Assembly: GCA_000827325.1 (NCBI GenBank)
Contig: KN832882.1
Coordinates: forward strand, 1,314,689 to 1,378,688
Direction of reading: 5' to 3'
Length of the DNA: 64,000 bases
Source of the DNA: Oidiodendron maius Zn
Taxonomy: Eukaryota > Ascomycota > Leotiomycetes > Myxotrichaceae
Each line of letters starts with the position of its first letter. The stretch's first letter is position 1. Made by a program: the position numbers and the translations under genes. Below, one piece after another: positions 44,187 through 56,344 of the stretch. The notes under the pieces were generated by a model. It did not search any database. It worked only from the letters and a program-made list of their open reading frames with translations, and was not told where the DNA came from.

Positions 44187-46246
44187 ATGGGCGACATACA
44201 ATCTTCCTATTCCTCGGAAACGTCACCTGGATCCACGGAAACTCTTGCTGAGGATGCTCCTCTCCTTACCGCGGCGACCAGCCCAAATACAGATCTCGGA
44301 TACAAGGCCATCACAACTGTGACGACATCTGAAAGATTATCTAATGAAGAGAACGGCTTAGTTGAAGAAGAAAGTTTTCGAGAGGGAGATCCGAAATCAA
44401 AGAATGTTTTCGCCATCATCGGTCTGTTGCTGATAGGTGTTTTCGTCTCAAATGCCGACGCAACACTGGTCATAGCCACTTATGCCAGCATTTCCTCCGA
44501 GTTTGGAGCCTTGAAAAATGCCGCCTGGCTGACGACAAGTTATACGCTAGCTATTTGTGCAGTACAGGGAATCGTGGGCAAGCTGAGCGATATATATGGA
44601 AGGAAGGCCGTTCTACTTGTCTCATATGTTGGATTTGCTTTTGGGAGTGTTCTAACGTGAGTCTGTTTTGTGTATTACTTGATTGTGCTGATATTAGAAG
44701 TGGAATGGCCCAGTCTATGTGGCAGGCAGTTGCAGGGAGAGTGGTTAGTGGCCTTGGAGGAGCTGGAATGGTGGTCATTGTTTCCGTCTTGATTACTGGT
44801 GAGTCGTGATTCTTTCGTGGAAATAGTAGCCAACGTTTCTAATATGGTACTATGGAGATCTCGTTCCTCTTATTGAAGTAGCAACATGGAGGAGCTATGT
44901 GAATGTCCTCGCCACATTAGGTAGGAGCACTGGTGGCCCTCTTGGTGGATTCCTCGCGGATACTGTGGGTTGGAGATGGTAAAGCCTTTTTCCTCCCCTC
45001 AACTCATATTATGAAATCTAACTATAACCCCATAGGTCCTTTATCGGCCAAGCTCCCCTTTTCCTCCTGGCCTTTGTTCTCATTTGTCTCAAGCTGCCTT
45101 CACAATTACCCACTCAACATTCTCAAATCAAAGGACAGCCATCCAAACTTCGCCGCATCGATTTTATTGGAGCTATTCTCCTCGCCTTGACTATCGTAAC
45201 TTTCCTCAGCGCCTTGAGTCTGGGTGGTCAAGATATGAATTGGATTGATCCTCTCATCTTGAGTCTTGCAGCGGCCTCTTCCGTATTAGGCAGTTTATTC
45301 ATCCTCTGGGAAATTAAATTCGCATTTGAGCCTATTTTTCCTCCTGCACTTGTAATTCAGAGAGATGTAGCGACTTCCTATGCAATATCGGCATTTCAGA
45401 CAGGAGCCCAAGTCTCCGTGAGTATTAGTCTAGCTTAACTGAAAAGTTCTCGCAAGCTTTGATTAATTTAGGCTGACTTGACCTAAGATGCTCTTTTCCG
45501 TCCCACTCTACTTCCGCATCACTACGAACGCGAGCAACACCCAAGCTGGAGCATATCTCTTCCCTTCTGTGCTCGGAAACGCTATCGGCGGCATCATAGC
45601 AGGATATGTTATTCGACGCACCGCAAAGTACAAAACACTCATTGTCCTGGCTACTTTCTCCTCATGTGTGTCCTACTTTCTCCTAATTGTGCGTTGGCAT
45701 GAGAACATCTCCGTCTGGGAAGTCCTCGAGACGTTTCCTGGTGGTTTCGGAACGGGAATAGTAGGGTCAGGGATATTCATCGCTTTGACGTCGTCGGTAG
45801 AGCATAAAGATATTGCAATGGCGACGGGCGGTATGTATCTTGGGTCGGCGTTTGGGATGATGACCGGAATTGCTGTCTCGACTTCAGTTCAGTTGACTTC
45901 CTTGCGACGGCTTTTGGTGGAGAGGTTACAAGGTCCCGGCAGCGAGAAAGTGAGATCTCAACCAGTGAGCTGCTAGCCGTGTTTTCTGTGCTAATGGAAA
46001 CAGATAATATCGTCAGTAATATCAGACATATCAACAATCTCGTCTCTGGCAGAACCAATCCAAAAGGTGGTAGTGGAGAGTTATGTTAAAAGTCTGGAAT
46101 ATAGCCACGGTAAGTCATAATTATGTTTGCCCCTACTTATAAACATGAGTGGTTATAGTCCTAACAGAGGCGAAGTGGTATCGTTCAGTAGTGCAGTAGC
46201 AGCATTCCTGCTCTCCCTCACAATCCGAGAGCATCCGCTTCGGTAA
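44187..46246 (+). CDS. MFS transporter, DHA2 type (Vba/Fnx1-like)
   Basis: A 14-TM drug:H+ antiporter-2 family member. A 75-residue acidic, Ser/Thr-rich cytosolic N-terminus (with a dileucine-like EDAPLLTA) precedes TM1 VFAIIGLLLIGVFVSNADAT. AWLTTSYTLAICAVQGIVGK and LSDIYGRKAVLLVSYVGFA form the TM2-loop signature, and GRVVSGLGGAGMVVIVSVLI is TM4. Six introns keep frame. The last acceptor (about 46169) leads to VVSFSSAVAAFLLSLTIREH ending at 46246. Relatives include vacuolar basic amino acid transporters. The dileucine motif suits a vacuolar location. A multidrug role is the alternative. Confidence 0.82.
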
Positions 46247-46437
46247 TTCGCTTGAATTTGAATAACCAGCTAGAAATAGACAAGATTGAAGGGATGAATT
46301 ATAATTGGGTGACTATAAACTTGGGTTATAGGTCAACACGACCGGGAGGGTGAAAAGACTCTCACCAAGTGCCTAGATATATAAAATCATATTCTAGGTC
46401 TTAAAATCTCACAGGATATTATATGATCGCATATATA

Positions 46438-47778
46438 TCACAATGATTGCCCACGACTCCTTCGACATTTTATTATAGCCCCTATTCCCTGTTGCCGGAT
46501 CACCGTTACCCTAGGCAGATCAATATTTTGCATTCGCTCCCAATTAGACTCTCTGCTCCATGGTCTGACTGATGACTTCAACTTCCCCATCTCCCGTCGG
46601 CAGCGCTTTTGCTCTTTCCTCATTGCAGGCACAGCCGGAGTTGGAGCAGTCGTTTGCTCAAAGCAGCATACACCAGGATCACGAGAAATGTACGTATACC
46701 AGCCAGATATCGGTGGGGATAAGCCCGTAGTGTCAATTGTGTGTTTGGCGTCAAACTCGACCCAGAGTGGCGGGTCCATTAATGCTTCGCTGACGCTGAT
46801 CGGACGGGGAGCTGTGCTCGCTGCTTCGCGGCGGATCGCTGCGACTAGACTCCCAAATGGCGCAATTGCTATTGGCTCTATCGCATAATGCATCTCATAA
46901 ATCGGCAAGGCAAGATCGGTGTCGCCAGTTTCATCCACCCATTTTCGAATCCATTTGGGATTTCGTTGCTTGCTTGAGTCTCTTTGCGAAGTCGATGCTC
47001 CAATCGTAGGATTCTCTATAATAAATAGAAAATGGAGGTTAACACCTCGCAGCAGTCTCAATTGGCGCACGACAGTTACGTTGAAGAGCAAGGCGGCAGG
47101 AATCTCCAAGCTACGAAGATTCATCTTGCGCAATCGTATGCCACGAAGGAGCTGGGCCATCCCTGCTTCAACATTGCGCCAGCCATCCGGACGGGAAACG
47201 CTGCAAAACAGCGCGGTTGCGCGTTTTATCTCATAATGCCATACCGGCGACCCATGTATGTCTTTATTATGATATAATCTCCTGCTGGGCACAATGCTAA
47301 GGTGCCCAATCTTTTCAAAGATACGGGGGCAAGGGAGGGGCGTGAGCATCAGCCTAGGACTGGAATAGGATAATTGGTACCCAAGGAGTCTTGAAACGGT
47401 GGCGTTGGAATTAAATTCAAAAATGGCGCCGTTACAAAACACAGCGGTTATTTCATTATTAACCTGCCTGTTCACTAGCAGCAGGCTGAAGGTAGTGAGT
47501 GTCTGAAGTGTTTGAAGTGTTGACCGAGGTTGAAGCAGGCCGGAAGCTTCAGCGGAAGAGGAGATGGTCAAGACATCTTCCGCAACAACTAACGTCCAGA
47601 TAGAGTCACGCAGCTCATGAGGGAGGTTGAAAAGATTTAACACGCTTCCAGTACCTTCCAACTCCGGGTTGGAATTCGGAGCGTGATTGGGCTCAAGATC
47701 CCTTAGCCTTTGGAGAAGCTCTCCGCGCCCTCTTGCAGCGTATGTAGTAGACACCCTACTGTCTCTTAAACCCCACAT
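46438..47778 (-). CDS. 2EXR-like fungal hypothetical protein
   Basis: An intronless 446-residue frame from ATG at 47778. The N-terminal half has the fungal 2EXR/F-box-like pattern: LFNLPHELRDSIWTLVVAED followed by TFSLLLVNRQVNNEITAVFC. The rest is basic with Arg/Leu stretches and no transmembrane segment. Proteins of this type are abundant in Leotiomycetes and Sordariomycetes, with no assigned function. The 3' end is close to the convergent MFS gene at 46246. Confidence 0.75.
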   Translation of the reverse strand: MWGLRDSRVSTTYAARGRGELLQRLRDLEPNHAPNSNPELEGTGSVLNLFNLPHELRDSIWTLVVAEDVLTISSSAEASGLLQPRSTLQTLQTLTTFSLLLVNRQVNNEITAVFCNGAIFEFNSNATVSRLLGYQLSYSSPRLMLTPLPCPRIFEKIGHLSIVPSRRLYHNKDIHGSPVWHYEIKRATALFCSVSRPDGWRNVEAGMAQLLRGIRLRKMNLRSLEIPAALLFNVTVVRQLRLLRGVNLHFLFIIENPTIGASTSQRDSSKQRNPKWIRKWVDETGDTDLALPIYEMHYAIEPIAIAPFGSLVAAIRREAASTAPRPISVSEALMDPPLWVEFDAKHTIDTTGLSPPISGWYTYISRDPGVCCFEQTTAPTPAVPAMRKEQKRCRREMGKLKSSVRPWSRESNWERMQNIDLPRVTVIRQQGIGAIIKCRRSRGQSL

Positions 47779-48517
47779 CAAAATTAATTTGCGATATACA
47801 TGAGATGAAGTGCAGAGTGTTGCTTGCTGGTAGCTCAGATGTGACTCGAATATTCATCAGGTTGAAGTCTCGTGAATTAGATAAGTGATTAGTAACAATC
47901 AGATATAACAGGGGTCATAGGATTATTTCCGGAGCGAAGCAATTAACTTGGACACTCGGTTTTTGCTTATAAGGCTGTAAATTCATGAATAGTACAAATG
48001 ACATTCCCAATCTCTGTTGCTTCGATATCGGACTCGGCCGATTGGCTGAATGCTCGCCATGGGTCGGATTCTTAGTTCTACCCAGAATTGACGGATTGCG
48101 TCTTGCTCCCGTCACATCACATCACCACGATGAGCCCCCCACTGACAAGGGATGCACGGAACATATGTTTGCATGGGTTCTATGCCATGCATGCTGATGC
48201 ATGAACTATGGAATACCCAATTCGTAGGGTACTAGGATGCTTGCCGAGAAAATCTGGTATTCATATCGACTGAAGGCGCCATTGGAGTGCGTAATAGATA
48301 GAGAGCCCGAGCAAACAGATTGCATATTAACTTCCCTTTCAACCCCGCATCCGATATCGTAGCTGAGATATTATATATAAGACAGCCCATTTGTCCGCCC
48401 CGCGTTTATACTGGCCTTCTCCTCTATGATATCAAGCTCCCTGTCTCTCAAGACCATATCACAAATCATTCACCCACTCGCCTCGAAGCCTCCAACCCAG
48501 CCACAGATAGGACCGGC
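47779..48517. promoter_or_regulatory. Divergent promoter 2EXR / TauD-like
   Basis: 740 bp. GATATTATATATAAG near 48366-48381 is a TATA-like box about 140 bp before the TauD-like start. The direct repeats GCATGC and GATGCATG near 48188-48203 are short. No gene seen. Confidence 0.45.
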
Positions 48518-49684
48518 ATGGCTCCCTCAGCAGTTGAAGCCCAAGCTGCCACCGAGATCCCCGTCCTCCCGGGAAAGGCCGTCGCTACCGCCAAGCCTTG
48601 GCTGAAGGGCACTGGCGTCCTCGACCAGTTTGAGCACATTGAGCTAACTCCCGTAATTGGGCGAGAGTATCCCAAAGCTGATGTTGCCGCCTGGCTTCAA
48701 GGTCCCAACTCTGATGAGTTGATTAAGGAACTAGCTCTGACAAGTAAACTCCGTCCTGCAAAACTTTAAATCCTTGAGATGCTAACTGTTACAGTCTCCC
48801 AGCGAGGCGTTGTCTTTTTCCGCGCCCAAGACAACCTGACGGCTGACCTCCAAAAGCAGCTGGTTAATAAGCTAGGACAGTTGGCAGGCAAGCCGACAAC
48901 TTCTGGTCTGCACATCCACCCCATTCTGAATAGCGAACGCGAGGGATACCGCGTCACTGATCCCGAGATATCGACTATCGACTCGGAACTCAACAAGAAG
49001 ATCTATAACGACAAGACATTCATCCCCAAGAAGCAGAAGTCTGGATCATGGCACTCGGACATTGCATTTGAGCCCGTCCCGGCCGATTACTCCTCTCTCC
49101 GCTTGGAGAAGTTGCCTAAGACTGGCGGTGATACTCTCTGGGCGAGTGGATATGAAATCTACGACCGCATCTCCCCACCATATCAGAAATTCCTCGAAAG
49201 CCTCACGGCAACTTTTGCACAGCCCGGATTCATCAATGCTGCAGCCAAGGCCGGATTCGAACTCTACGACAAGGAGCGTGGCAGCCCCGAGAACACCGGC
49301 AAGGACCTAACTGCAGTGCACCCCGTGGTGCGAACGAACCCCGTCACTGGGTGGAAGAGCGTGTTTCCGGTCGGCGGCCACGTTGGGCACATCAACGACG
49401 TGTCGGAACTTGAGAGCCAGGCTCTCCTGGAATGGTTCCTGCGCCTTCTAATCGACAACCACGACCTGCAGGTGCGCTTCAAGTGGCTCAACAAGAACGA
49501 CCTGGCCATCTGGGACAACAGATCTGTGTTCCACACAGCGACGTACGATATCGAAGGACAAGGTGAGAGATATGGAGTGAGGGCTGTGAGCATTGGGGAG
49601 AAGCCGTATTTCGATCCAGAGAGTAAGAGCAGGACACAAGCTTTGCGAGAGCAGGAGGTTGCCGCAACGACTGCTGCAGCATGA
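48518..49684 (+). CDS. TauD/TfdA-family alpha-ketoglutarate dioxygenase
   Basis: A 371-residue non-heme Fe(II) dioxygenase. Exon 1 is 48518-48743, the intron is 48744-48794, and exon 2 is 48795-49684. The Fe triad is in GSWHSDIAFEP (HxD) and RSVFHTATYDI (distal His), with the 2-oxoglutarate Arg in YGVRAVSIGEKP. QRGVVFFRAQ and FPVGGHVGHINDV are also typical. Fungal homologues act on taurine or other sulfonates, or on related herbicide-like acids, releasing sulfite. The start is chosen at the first ATG, in MAPSAVEAQAATEI. The neighbouring ACS transporter (50791) fits uptake of its substrate. Confidence 0.88.
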
Positions 49685-50790
49685 TGGAGGATTGCGTATG
49701 GTTCTAAGGGAATAGCTCCATATCCAGAAATATTTGTAAATTGTTATCGCTTGATATTGGAATAGTTCATAACTACTTTGTTATTTCTGAGTTTGAGCCG
49801 CTTTCTTGAACGTGTAGGAAAACGTCGGAAGTTCCCATGTGACCGCCTCGCTTACCCCCTGTTTCTTCCGTGTTAACGAAACCTCCCCTCTACAACAATA
49901 GAACAGTTCTGTCTTCTGTCTTACAATCCTTTACGTCCCTGCCGCCTGACCCTCTCATCTGATTCCCATATTTCGTGCCGCCTGATATCTCTACTATTCG
50001 GACACTACCTTCACATGAAGGCGTCCCGCTGTGCTCGATATCGTGGAACTAAGCGAAGCACGCGTTGACAGGGTCCGTATGGCAACATGGTCGGGGAGTC
50101 GAGGCTCTTGGTGGAGGGCGGGGGTAACGACGTCGAAGGCCCAATTATATGATTTCCTTTACGGCGATCATCCTTCCAGTCCCATAATTACCTATCAACC
50201 TCTTCCCGTATACCCTGACTTTAGCCCTCCCTACTACGTGCCCAGCCTGCAGGGGTTGGGATAGCCTCATCTACTTTCTATATTGTGCTATTTCTCCATT
50301 CGCTCCGCGCTACTTCTTTCTCCTCACAGGACCCAACTTGCTGCAGCTGCCCCACCAAGTGACGGGTATATGTCTGTAAGGGACGCCACCGTCATCGTCC
50401 TCACGGCTATCACTTCATCTGTGGTTGTGATGACGAAATATAGTACATCCTCCTATCTCGCTCAGAGATACATCCTCCCAAAAGCTGAATCGGGGTATCC
50501 GGCAGCACATCAGCCCACGGGAAACGCATTTCCCTTGCAGGGGAAAGCTCCCCTGGCCCGTAGCTTTGATGCCCCCATGCTGCAGAAAGAAGCTCTCGGC
50601 CTGGGCAACGGGCGAGGGAGACATGCAGGTTGTTTCTGCCCCGACATTCCTCCGTGCGTTGGGGTTTGGAATCAAGTTTAGCTTTAGTTCTTTTTTTCTT
50701 GATGTTATCTAGATAGGCGCTCCGTGCTACTTAAACCGCGAGTGGCCCAAATCTCACTACACCATCCAAATCTTCTTCAAACGCTCAAAT
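49685..50790. other. 1.1-kb spacer upstream of the second ACS transporter
   Basis: No supported gene. Frames at 50031-50264 and 50283-50681 lack any family likeness. The region is pyrimidine-rich near 50270-50340. Confidence 0.5.
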
Positions 50791-52691
50791 ATGGCTGCCC
50801 AGGATCTCCACAAGGCCCAGTCGGGGTCAGATCATACACCTTCGGGGGAGAGCTTTGATGACAAGCCGCAGTATGAAGATGCCACCACATTTGGTGATCC
50901 TGTCCCAGTCTTGAAGGACCAGTCACATATTTACGCTTCCTCTGTGTCAGACGAGGAAAGCGCAGCTCTTGAGGAGAATCCGTTCCTCGATCCCGATGTC
51001 GCTGCTCACTGGACTACAGTGTATGAGAAGTCGCAGTATGAGTGCCGTCATGTCTTCGACCCTGCGTTTACCTGGACCAAAGAGGAGGAGAAGAAATTAG
51101 TTCGCAGATTAGACTGGCACGTCTGTCTCTGGGCTGTGAGTATCACGAGTTCTCCATCTCTACGATACTAATTTTGCAGTGTATTATGTTTTTCGGCCTC
51201 CAGGTTGATCGAGGGAACCTGGTCCAGGCTGTATCCGACAATCTCCTCAATGACTTGAAACTAAATACCAATGGTAATTCTCAATTTTCACGCCCGAATG
51301 CTGAAGCTTACATCTATTAGACTACAATTTTGGGAACACCATTTTCCTCTTTTCCTTCCTACTGGCCGAGCTCCCCTCTCAATTGGTGTCCAAGAAGATG
51401 GGCCCCGATCGGTGGATTCCGCTGCAAATCACCCTCTGGTCAATTGTTGCCATGTGCCAGTGTGCCATCAAGGGAAAAGCAGGCTTCTATGCAACCCGTA
51501 GTCTGTTAGGGCTTCTTGAGGTACGTTGATCTGAGAGAAGTCGAAGATTAATACTAATACACTGAAGGGCGGATTTATTCCTGATATTGTACTTTGGCTC
51601 TCATACTTTTACACTTCTCGAGAATTACCAGTCAGACTCAGGTATGATCATATTGAGTTATTTGTCAGGGTTAGACTAATATTCCCAGCTTTTTCTGGAC
51701 CGCTCTCTCGACGACTACAATCGTCACATCTCTCCTTGCCTTTGCTCTCCTCCATATGCGCGGCGTTGCAGGATTGGCTGGATGGCGCTGGCTCTTCCTG
51801 ATCGAAGGTCTCATCACTTTCTTTATTGGAGTGGCGTCATTCTTTATGATGCCGGCATCTGCAGTGCAGACCAAGGCTTGGTTTCGCCCAAAGGGCTGGT
51901 TCACTGAGCAAGAGGTAAAGATTGTAGTCAACCGAGTGCTCCGGGATGATCCCTCCAAAGGCGATATGCACAATCGCCAGGCCATCACACCCCGACGCCT
52001 GTGGAATGCTGCCAAGGACTACGATCTCTGGCCCCTCTACGCAATCGGGCTTGTGGTGTATATCCCGCAGAGCCCTATGAGTAACTACGTTACCCTCACA
52101 CTTAAGGGAGTTGGTTTCAGCACCTTCAACACCAATCTGCTTGCTATCCCGGCTTCAGCATTCCACATCATCACACTTCTCCTCCTAACCCAACTCTCCA
52201 AGTTCGCCAACGAACGAACCTTCGTATCAATGATCCAATCGCTATGGACTCTCCCTTGTATTATCGCCCTCCGTTTCTGGCCCGGATCGTTTGTCAAGCC
52301 GTGGGGAACTTATGCGCTACTGACCGCGCTCCTCTCGTATCCTTACTGCCATGCAATCGTGGTAGCTTGGGCATCCAGGAACTCTAACAACGTAGGTGCG
52401 CGTTCAGTGTCTGCAGCTCTGTACAACATGATGGTCCAGCTAGGCAATATCTGCGCGACATTCATATACAGAGCTGACGACAAGCCGCTCTACCACCGAG
52501 GCAATACACAGCTGATTGTCATCAATCTGCTGGCAATTGTCTTGTTCCTATTTACCAAGGCGTACTATGTACTGAGGAATAGGGCGAGGGATAAGAAATG
52601 GAACGCTATGACACCGCAGGAGCAGCAAGAGTACAAGCTGAACACAACGCTGGTGGGGTCAAGGAGGCTGGATTTCCGGTTCGCGCATTAA
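50791..52691 (+). CDS. Second ACS-family MFS transporter
   Basis: The start is ATG at 50791 with a 100-residue acidic N-terminus. Four introns. The joined frame is RRLDWHVCLWACIMFFGLQV, DRGNLVQAVSDNLLNDL (ACS DRxNxxxA motif), ELPSQLVSKKMGPDRWIP, GGFIPDIVLWLSYFYTSREL, GWRWLFLIEGLITFFIGV and ARSVSAALYNMMVQLGNI. It belongs to the Dal5-like family but to a different branch from the transporter at 24079-25715 (the TM1 signature here is LQVDRGNLVQA, there SFLDRSNIGNA). The location beside a TauD-like gene suggests a sulfonate or related organic acid as substrate. Confidence 0.88.
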
Positions 52692-53262
52692 ACTGTGAGA
52701 TCGAATATATATACTGTCTAAGGGTCGAGATGCATAGAGTAGATGTTATATTCATGCTAGGACTCGGCAGACAAATTCAATAGAAAGACTACAATTCTGT
52801 AAATGGGCATTTACTTCACGGAGAGCAAGGCGTAAGAGCTTCACAAAAATACCAAGAAGATATTCGATGTTAATGTTATTGAGAAGAGTTCGTTGCAACT
52901 CTATTACACAGGTTTACATGCAGATATGCTGAAAGTGTACATCAGCAGCACACGTTGATATACCAATACCTAACTACCTCAATACTAGGTGGCCTGAACC
53001 CGAGAGCTGAAGATGATATCACTTGAGACCCAACAGCTCCAACAGCTCCAGCGTGTATCGAACCCCTGCAGCCCTGAACCAGTGGATCGCATCCATGACC
53101 CACAATAATACCCGTCTATCCGTCTCACTCTCGGAGTGCGATGTGCAACAAAACTTTGCTGCTTTCTTCCTACTCCGCAAACAACCGATAAGTTTTGATT
53201 TAATCACAGTAACGGAAAGGATGTCGAGAGTATTCGAAGGTTTAAGGTAATGTCTATATCTA
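52692..53262. other. 3' spacer
   Basis: No supported gene. A frame at 53019-53321 on the minus strand overlaps the pseudogene end and has no family likeness. Confidence 0.45.
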
Positions 53263-53833
53263 TCATGGATGCTGGTCCACCTCATGGACAGACCATCCCC
53301 GTTCTGCGTCACGCTCTTCATTCAGTAACCTCGCCATTGCCACCACTCCCTGACTCGTCGGCTTCGCGGCGTACTCCACCTTATTCTTCGGTTCAATGTT
53401 CGAAGTCGTATACCCTGGACTATACGCAAACACCTTGAAACCGAGCTCAGCGTACTCAGCCAATTGGCATGCCGTGATCATGTTCATGGCGGCCTTGCTC
53501 GCGCGGTACGGAATGAAGCTTTGCCTCCGCGTCCCAACCGCGGGATCAGGCGGGTCATTAAGGATCCGGCACCAGAAGTGACATTCGTTATGCGTGGAGC
53601 GCCAATAGAGTTTTTGAGTAAGGTCGTGAAGTTCTCGATCATCATGGCGGGACCGATGGCGTTGATCTTGAAGATCTTTAACATTTGCTGAGCACGGGGA
53701 ATAGACGCAGTTGCAATACCTGCGTTACTGAATAGAATGTCAGGTCTGGCAAACGGTCATCAGCAAGAAAATGTTCAAATATTGGAGAAGACTTACCACC
53801 TGCGATCAAAACGATGATTTTACTTGCAACCAT
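53263..53833 (-). pseudogene. Short-chain dehydrogenase pseudogene
   Basis: Reads MVASKIIVLIAGG at 53833, then after a gap DILFSNAGIATASIPRAQQM (NNAG-like), NAIGPAMMIENFTTLL, RITNVTSGAGS, and in another frame QSFIPYRASKAAMNMITACQ (catalytic YxxxK) and ELGFKVFAYSPGYTTSNI. The piece with TGxxxGIG and residues up to about 75 is missing between the start and DILFSNAG, and a frame shift lies near 53550. It resembles SDR enzymes related to norsolorinic acid ketoreductase-like proteins. It cannot make a functional enzyme as it stands. Confidence 0.75.
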
Positions 53834-54430
53834 GATTTTATTCGCAGTGACAGAGTTGAAATAATGTAAAGAATATGCGGCCCTTGGTCTTCGCTACGCT
53901 ATATAAGACCATGAATACAAATTCCAGTAACTGACCAGATTGTCGAAAGGAACTAAAGTTCCCTAGGGTTATTTAAAACTTGAAGCACAAAAAGGGAGAT
54001 ACTATCTTATCCTGCTGGTGCACTAGTTTGTGCGCTGCGAATAGACGTATCTCCAAAATCAGCAGGAGCAGACTGACGATCACGTCGACATGCCTGCCCC
54101 TAATGGGAAGGAAAGAGCACTTATGTATTGTGGTGGAGTGTGATGTGCCTAGCTGGGGAGTGGCGGCTTTGTCTTCGCTGCAAGCCCTTGGATTACTTTA
54201 AAAGCCTCTTTACACCCTGATTAGTTAGTTTAAGCAAGCAACTACGATTCATCCTTCTGCTTCCTGGTATCGTTTTGAACTGGCAAATTAATGGCTCTTT
54301 TACTGGAACTGACCTAAGCTTCACACGTTGTGTTTGTGGCCAGCGCGACTCTACTACAGCAGGCACGTGGAGTATAGACTAGCCTCCTTACCGGCGACTA
54401 CAGTATGTATATGAGTAGAAAATTCAGATT
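53834..54430. other. AT-rich spacer
   Basis: No supported gene. GCTATATAAGACC near 53898-53910 may be the former TATA box of the pseudogene. Confidence 0.4.
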
Positions 54431-54817
54431 CTATTTTCCTCTTAGTCTCAAAACGAAGAAACAAAGTAAGTACTCCAATGCTCTAGATAGTAGTGGAAGT
54501 AGTACATTAATGTTTAAATAGCATGGATGATTTCCCGAGAACTCCCCTGCATTAGCAGAAGCGGCCGCAGCAACAGCAACACCAGAAACACCACCACCAG
54601 CACCACCACCGGCAGCTGCATTAGCAGAAGCATTGGCTGAAGCAGCCACAGGCGCTGCAGCAGTACCAGGGCCTGCGGGCCCAAAAGGAGATCCAGGGGA
54701 GAGGGGGGGATCCAGGGGAGAGAGGCAGAGGGGCCTAAGGGGGCTGAGGGGGGAGCCCGGGGTAGAAAGAAAGGGTGGAAAAAGAATTGCGGGAAATATC
54801 ACCACCACGACAAACAT
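54431..54817 (-). CDS. Low-complexity Pro/Ala/Gly ORF, uncertain strand
   Basis: On the minus strand an ATG at 54817 begins MFVVVVIFPAILFPPFL, a possible signal peptide, then Pro/Ser/Leu-rich repeats (SPLSPLRPLCLSPLDPPLSP) and an Ala/Gly/Ser tract (ASANASANAAAGGGAGGGVS). On the plus strand the same DNA (from about 54540 to 54825) reads Ala/Pro-rich and then collagen-like Gly-X-Y triplets (GPAGPKGDPGER), but with no ATG before 54633. The region is GC-rich compared with its flanks. I cannot tell which strand, if any, is expressed. Confidence 0.35.
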   Translation of the reverse strand: MFVVVVIFPAILFPPFLSTPGSPLSPLRPLCLSPLDPPLSPGSPFGPAGPGTAAAPVAASANASANAAAGGGAGGGVSGVAVAAAASANAGEFSGNHPCYLNINVLLPLLSRALEYLLCFFVLRLRGK

Positions 54818-56344
54818 AAGGCGGTAAGAGAAAGGCAAATATCTCTCTCCGGTATATCACAAGAGCAATCAGATTTAATCGGAGATAATTTCATAAGTTG
54901 GGGGTTCTGGGCAACTTCTAGTGCGTGAGTCCTTGCTGCCGGATGGTTATGCAGCTCTGTTCTAAGCTTAAGATGCTTATAGGCAGAGCCAGATAATATA
55001 TGAGGGTAGAGGGTTTGTTGCAGATGATCATGTTTTCATAGGTACCGCATGTTAGTGGACTTACATGAGCCCTTATTTCTCTATCTATTTATAATATGTC
55101 AAGTATATCTGTATATACGACATCTCTGTGGTAAGTTTCACCTTTACGTTTTCCATACTTCCTCCCCTAGAATGTAACAAGCGTGGTCAACAGTAGTTCT
55201 TCCAATCAACAGTTAGCCGAGTCCAGTCCCTTAAAACCCGTCTGTATATTTTGCAGTGGAAAGATCCAACCCCCTCCAAATACCCAACATTGTTTAAATT
55301 CGGCATCGTGCAAATCTCTTCTTTTAGTTTTCATGTAGCTCCAGTATAATAGCGGAAACTGTGCGGCTGGCCGCATGTATGGTTATCGGAGGAATCCTGA
55401 ACATAGTTGGTGCTTAGAAATCGCACCATAGGTAATGTCGTGTGTAAGTCGGGCATATAGTGGTTAGGGAGAAATATATTAGCTTTCCATCCTAGTATTC
55501 CCACTACTCAATTGGTGACTGCTGAAGATCACTCATCACTGCTGCCGATATCTAGAGACCATATTTAGTATCATATGTTAGGTAATACAGCTATCCTTCA
55601 GCATCTGTGTCGCCGCAAACATATGCCAAGGGTCGGAGTAGTGAAGATCTTCTTGATAAGGCAGCCAACCAGTCACACTATAGTAATATTTCGTTCCGCA
55701 GAAAGGAGATGCTGGTGTATCATATGATGCTCGTTCCAAATATTTCAACAGGCAATGTAACAGGACCCAAAGTACCTAGTCTCTATGGACGCGTGGCATA
55801 GGATACTATTTATATAAATTCGGGAACAAATATAGACGTACAATATCAGTGCATATCACACGCATCAACTAACATTGGGCACCGCGATCTTCTCGAATTA
55901 AGCGTTGCTATATCAGTGTAAGTGGGGTTGCAGCGTTGTAATATCCGACAGCATGCATCAAAGTGTCCTGGCTGCTTTAATGTACAGAAATTCTTGAATA
56001 GCTGTGTCTACTCTCAAGTATCACAATCAGTAAGTACAAATATGCAATCTTCCCACATAATGTTCGGTTGGCCAATGGCGTGACGATATAATGATAAAAG
56101 ATCCATTCTCACGCGATTATTTACCGACAAAACTACGCTACATCCTTACAGTTGAAGCCGCTTCCATCTCTTGTAGCAGCGCTGTTCAGCCTCACGCAGC
56201 CCAAGTCACATAATGCAAGGATTGCACGGATGGTGGGGGAAAGACGGCTTCTTTTTTTGCTTAAATTCCGCAAAGCTTGGCTTTGAAGCTTGATTATTTT
56301 ACCGTATCTACGTCTGCCAAGCACTCAAGAACCATAAGTCTAAG
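54818..56344. other. 1.5-kb AT-rich spacer
   Basis: No frame with coding character; the frame at 55607-55801 is unconvincing. No repeats seen by eye. Confidence 0.5.

Noticed and set aside
50031-50681. Two frames upstream of the second ACS transporter
   Set aside because: No motif, different frames, and no splice sites that join them into a protein.
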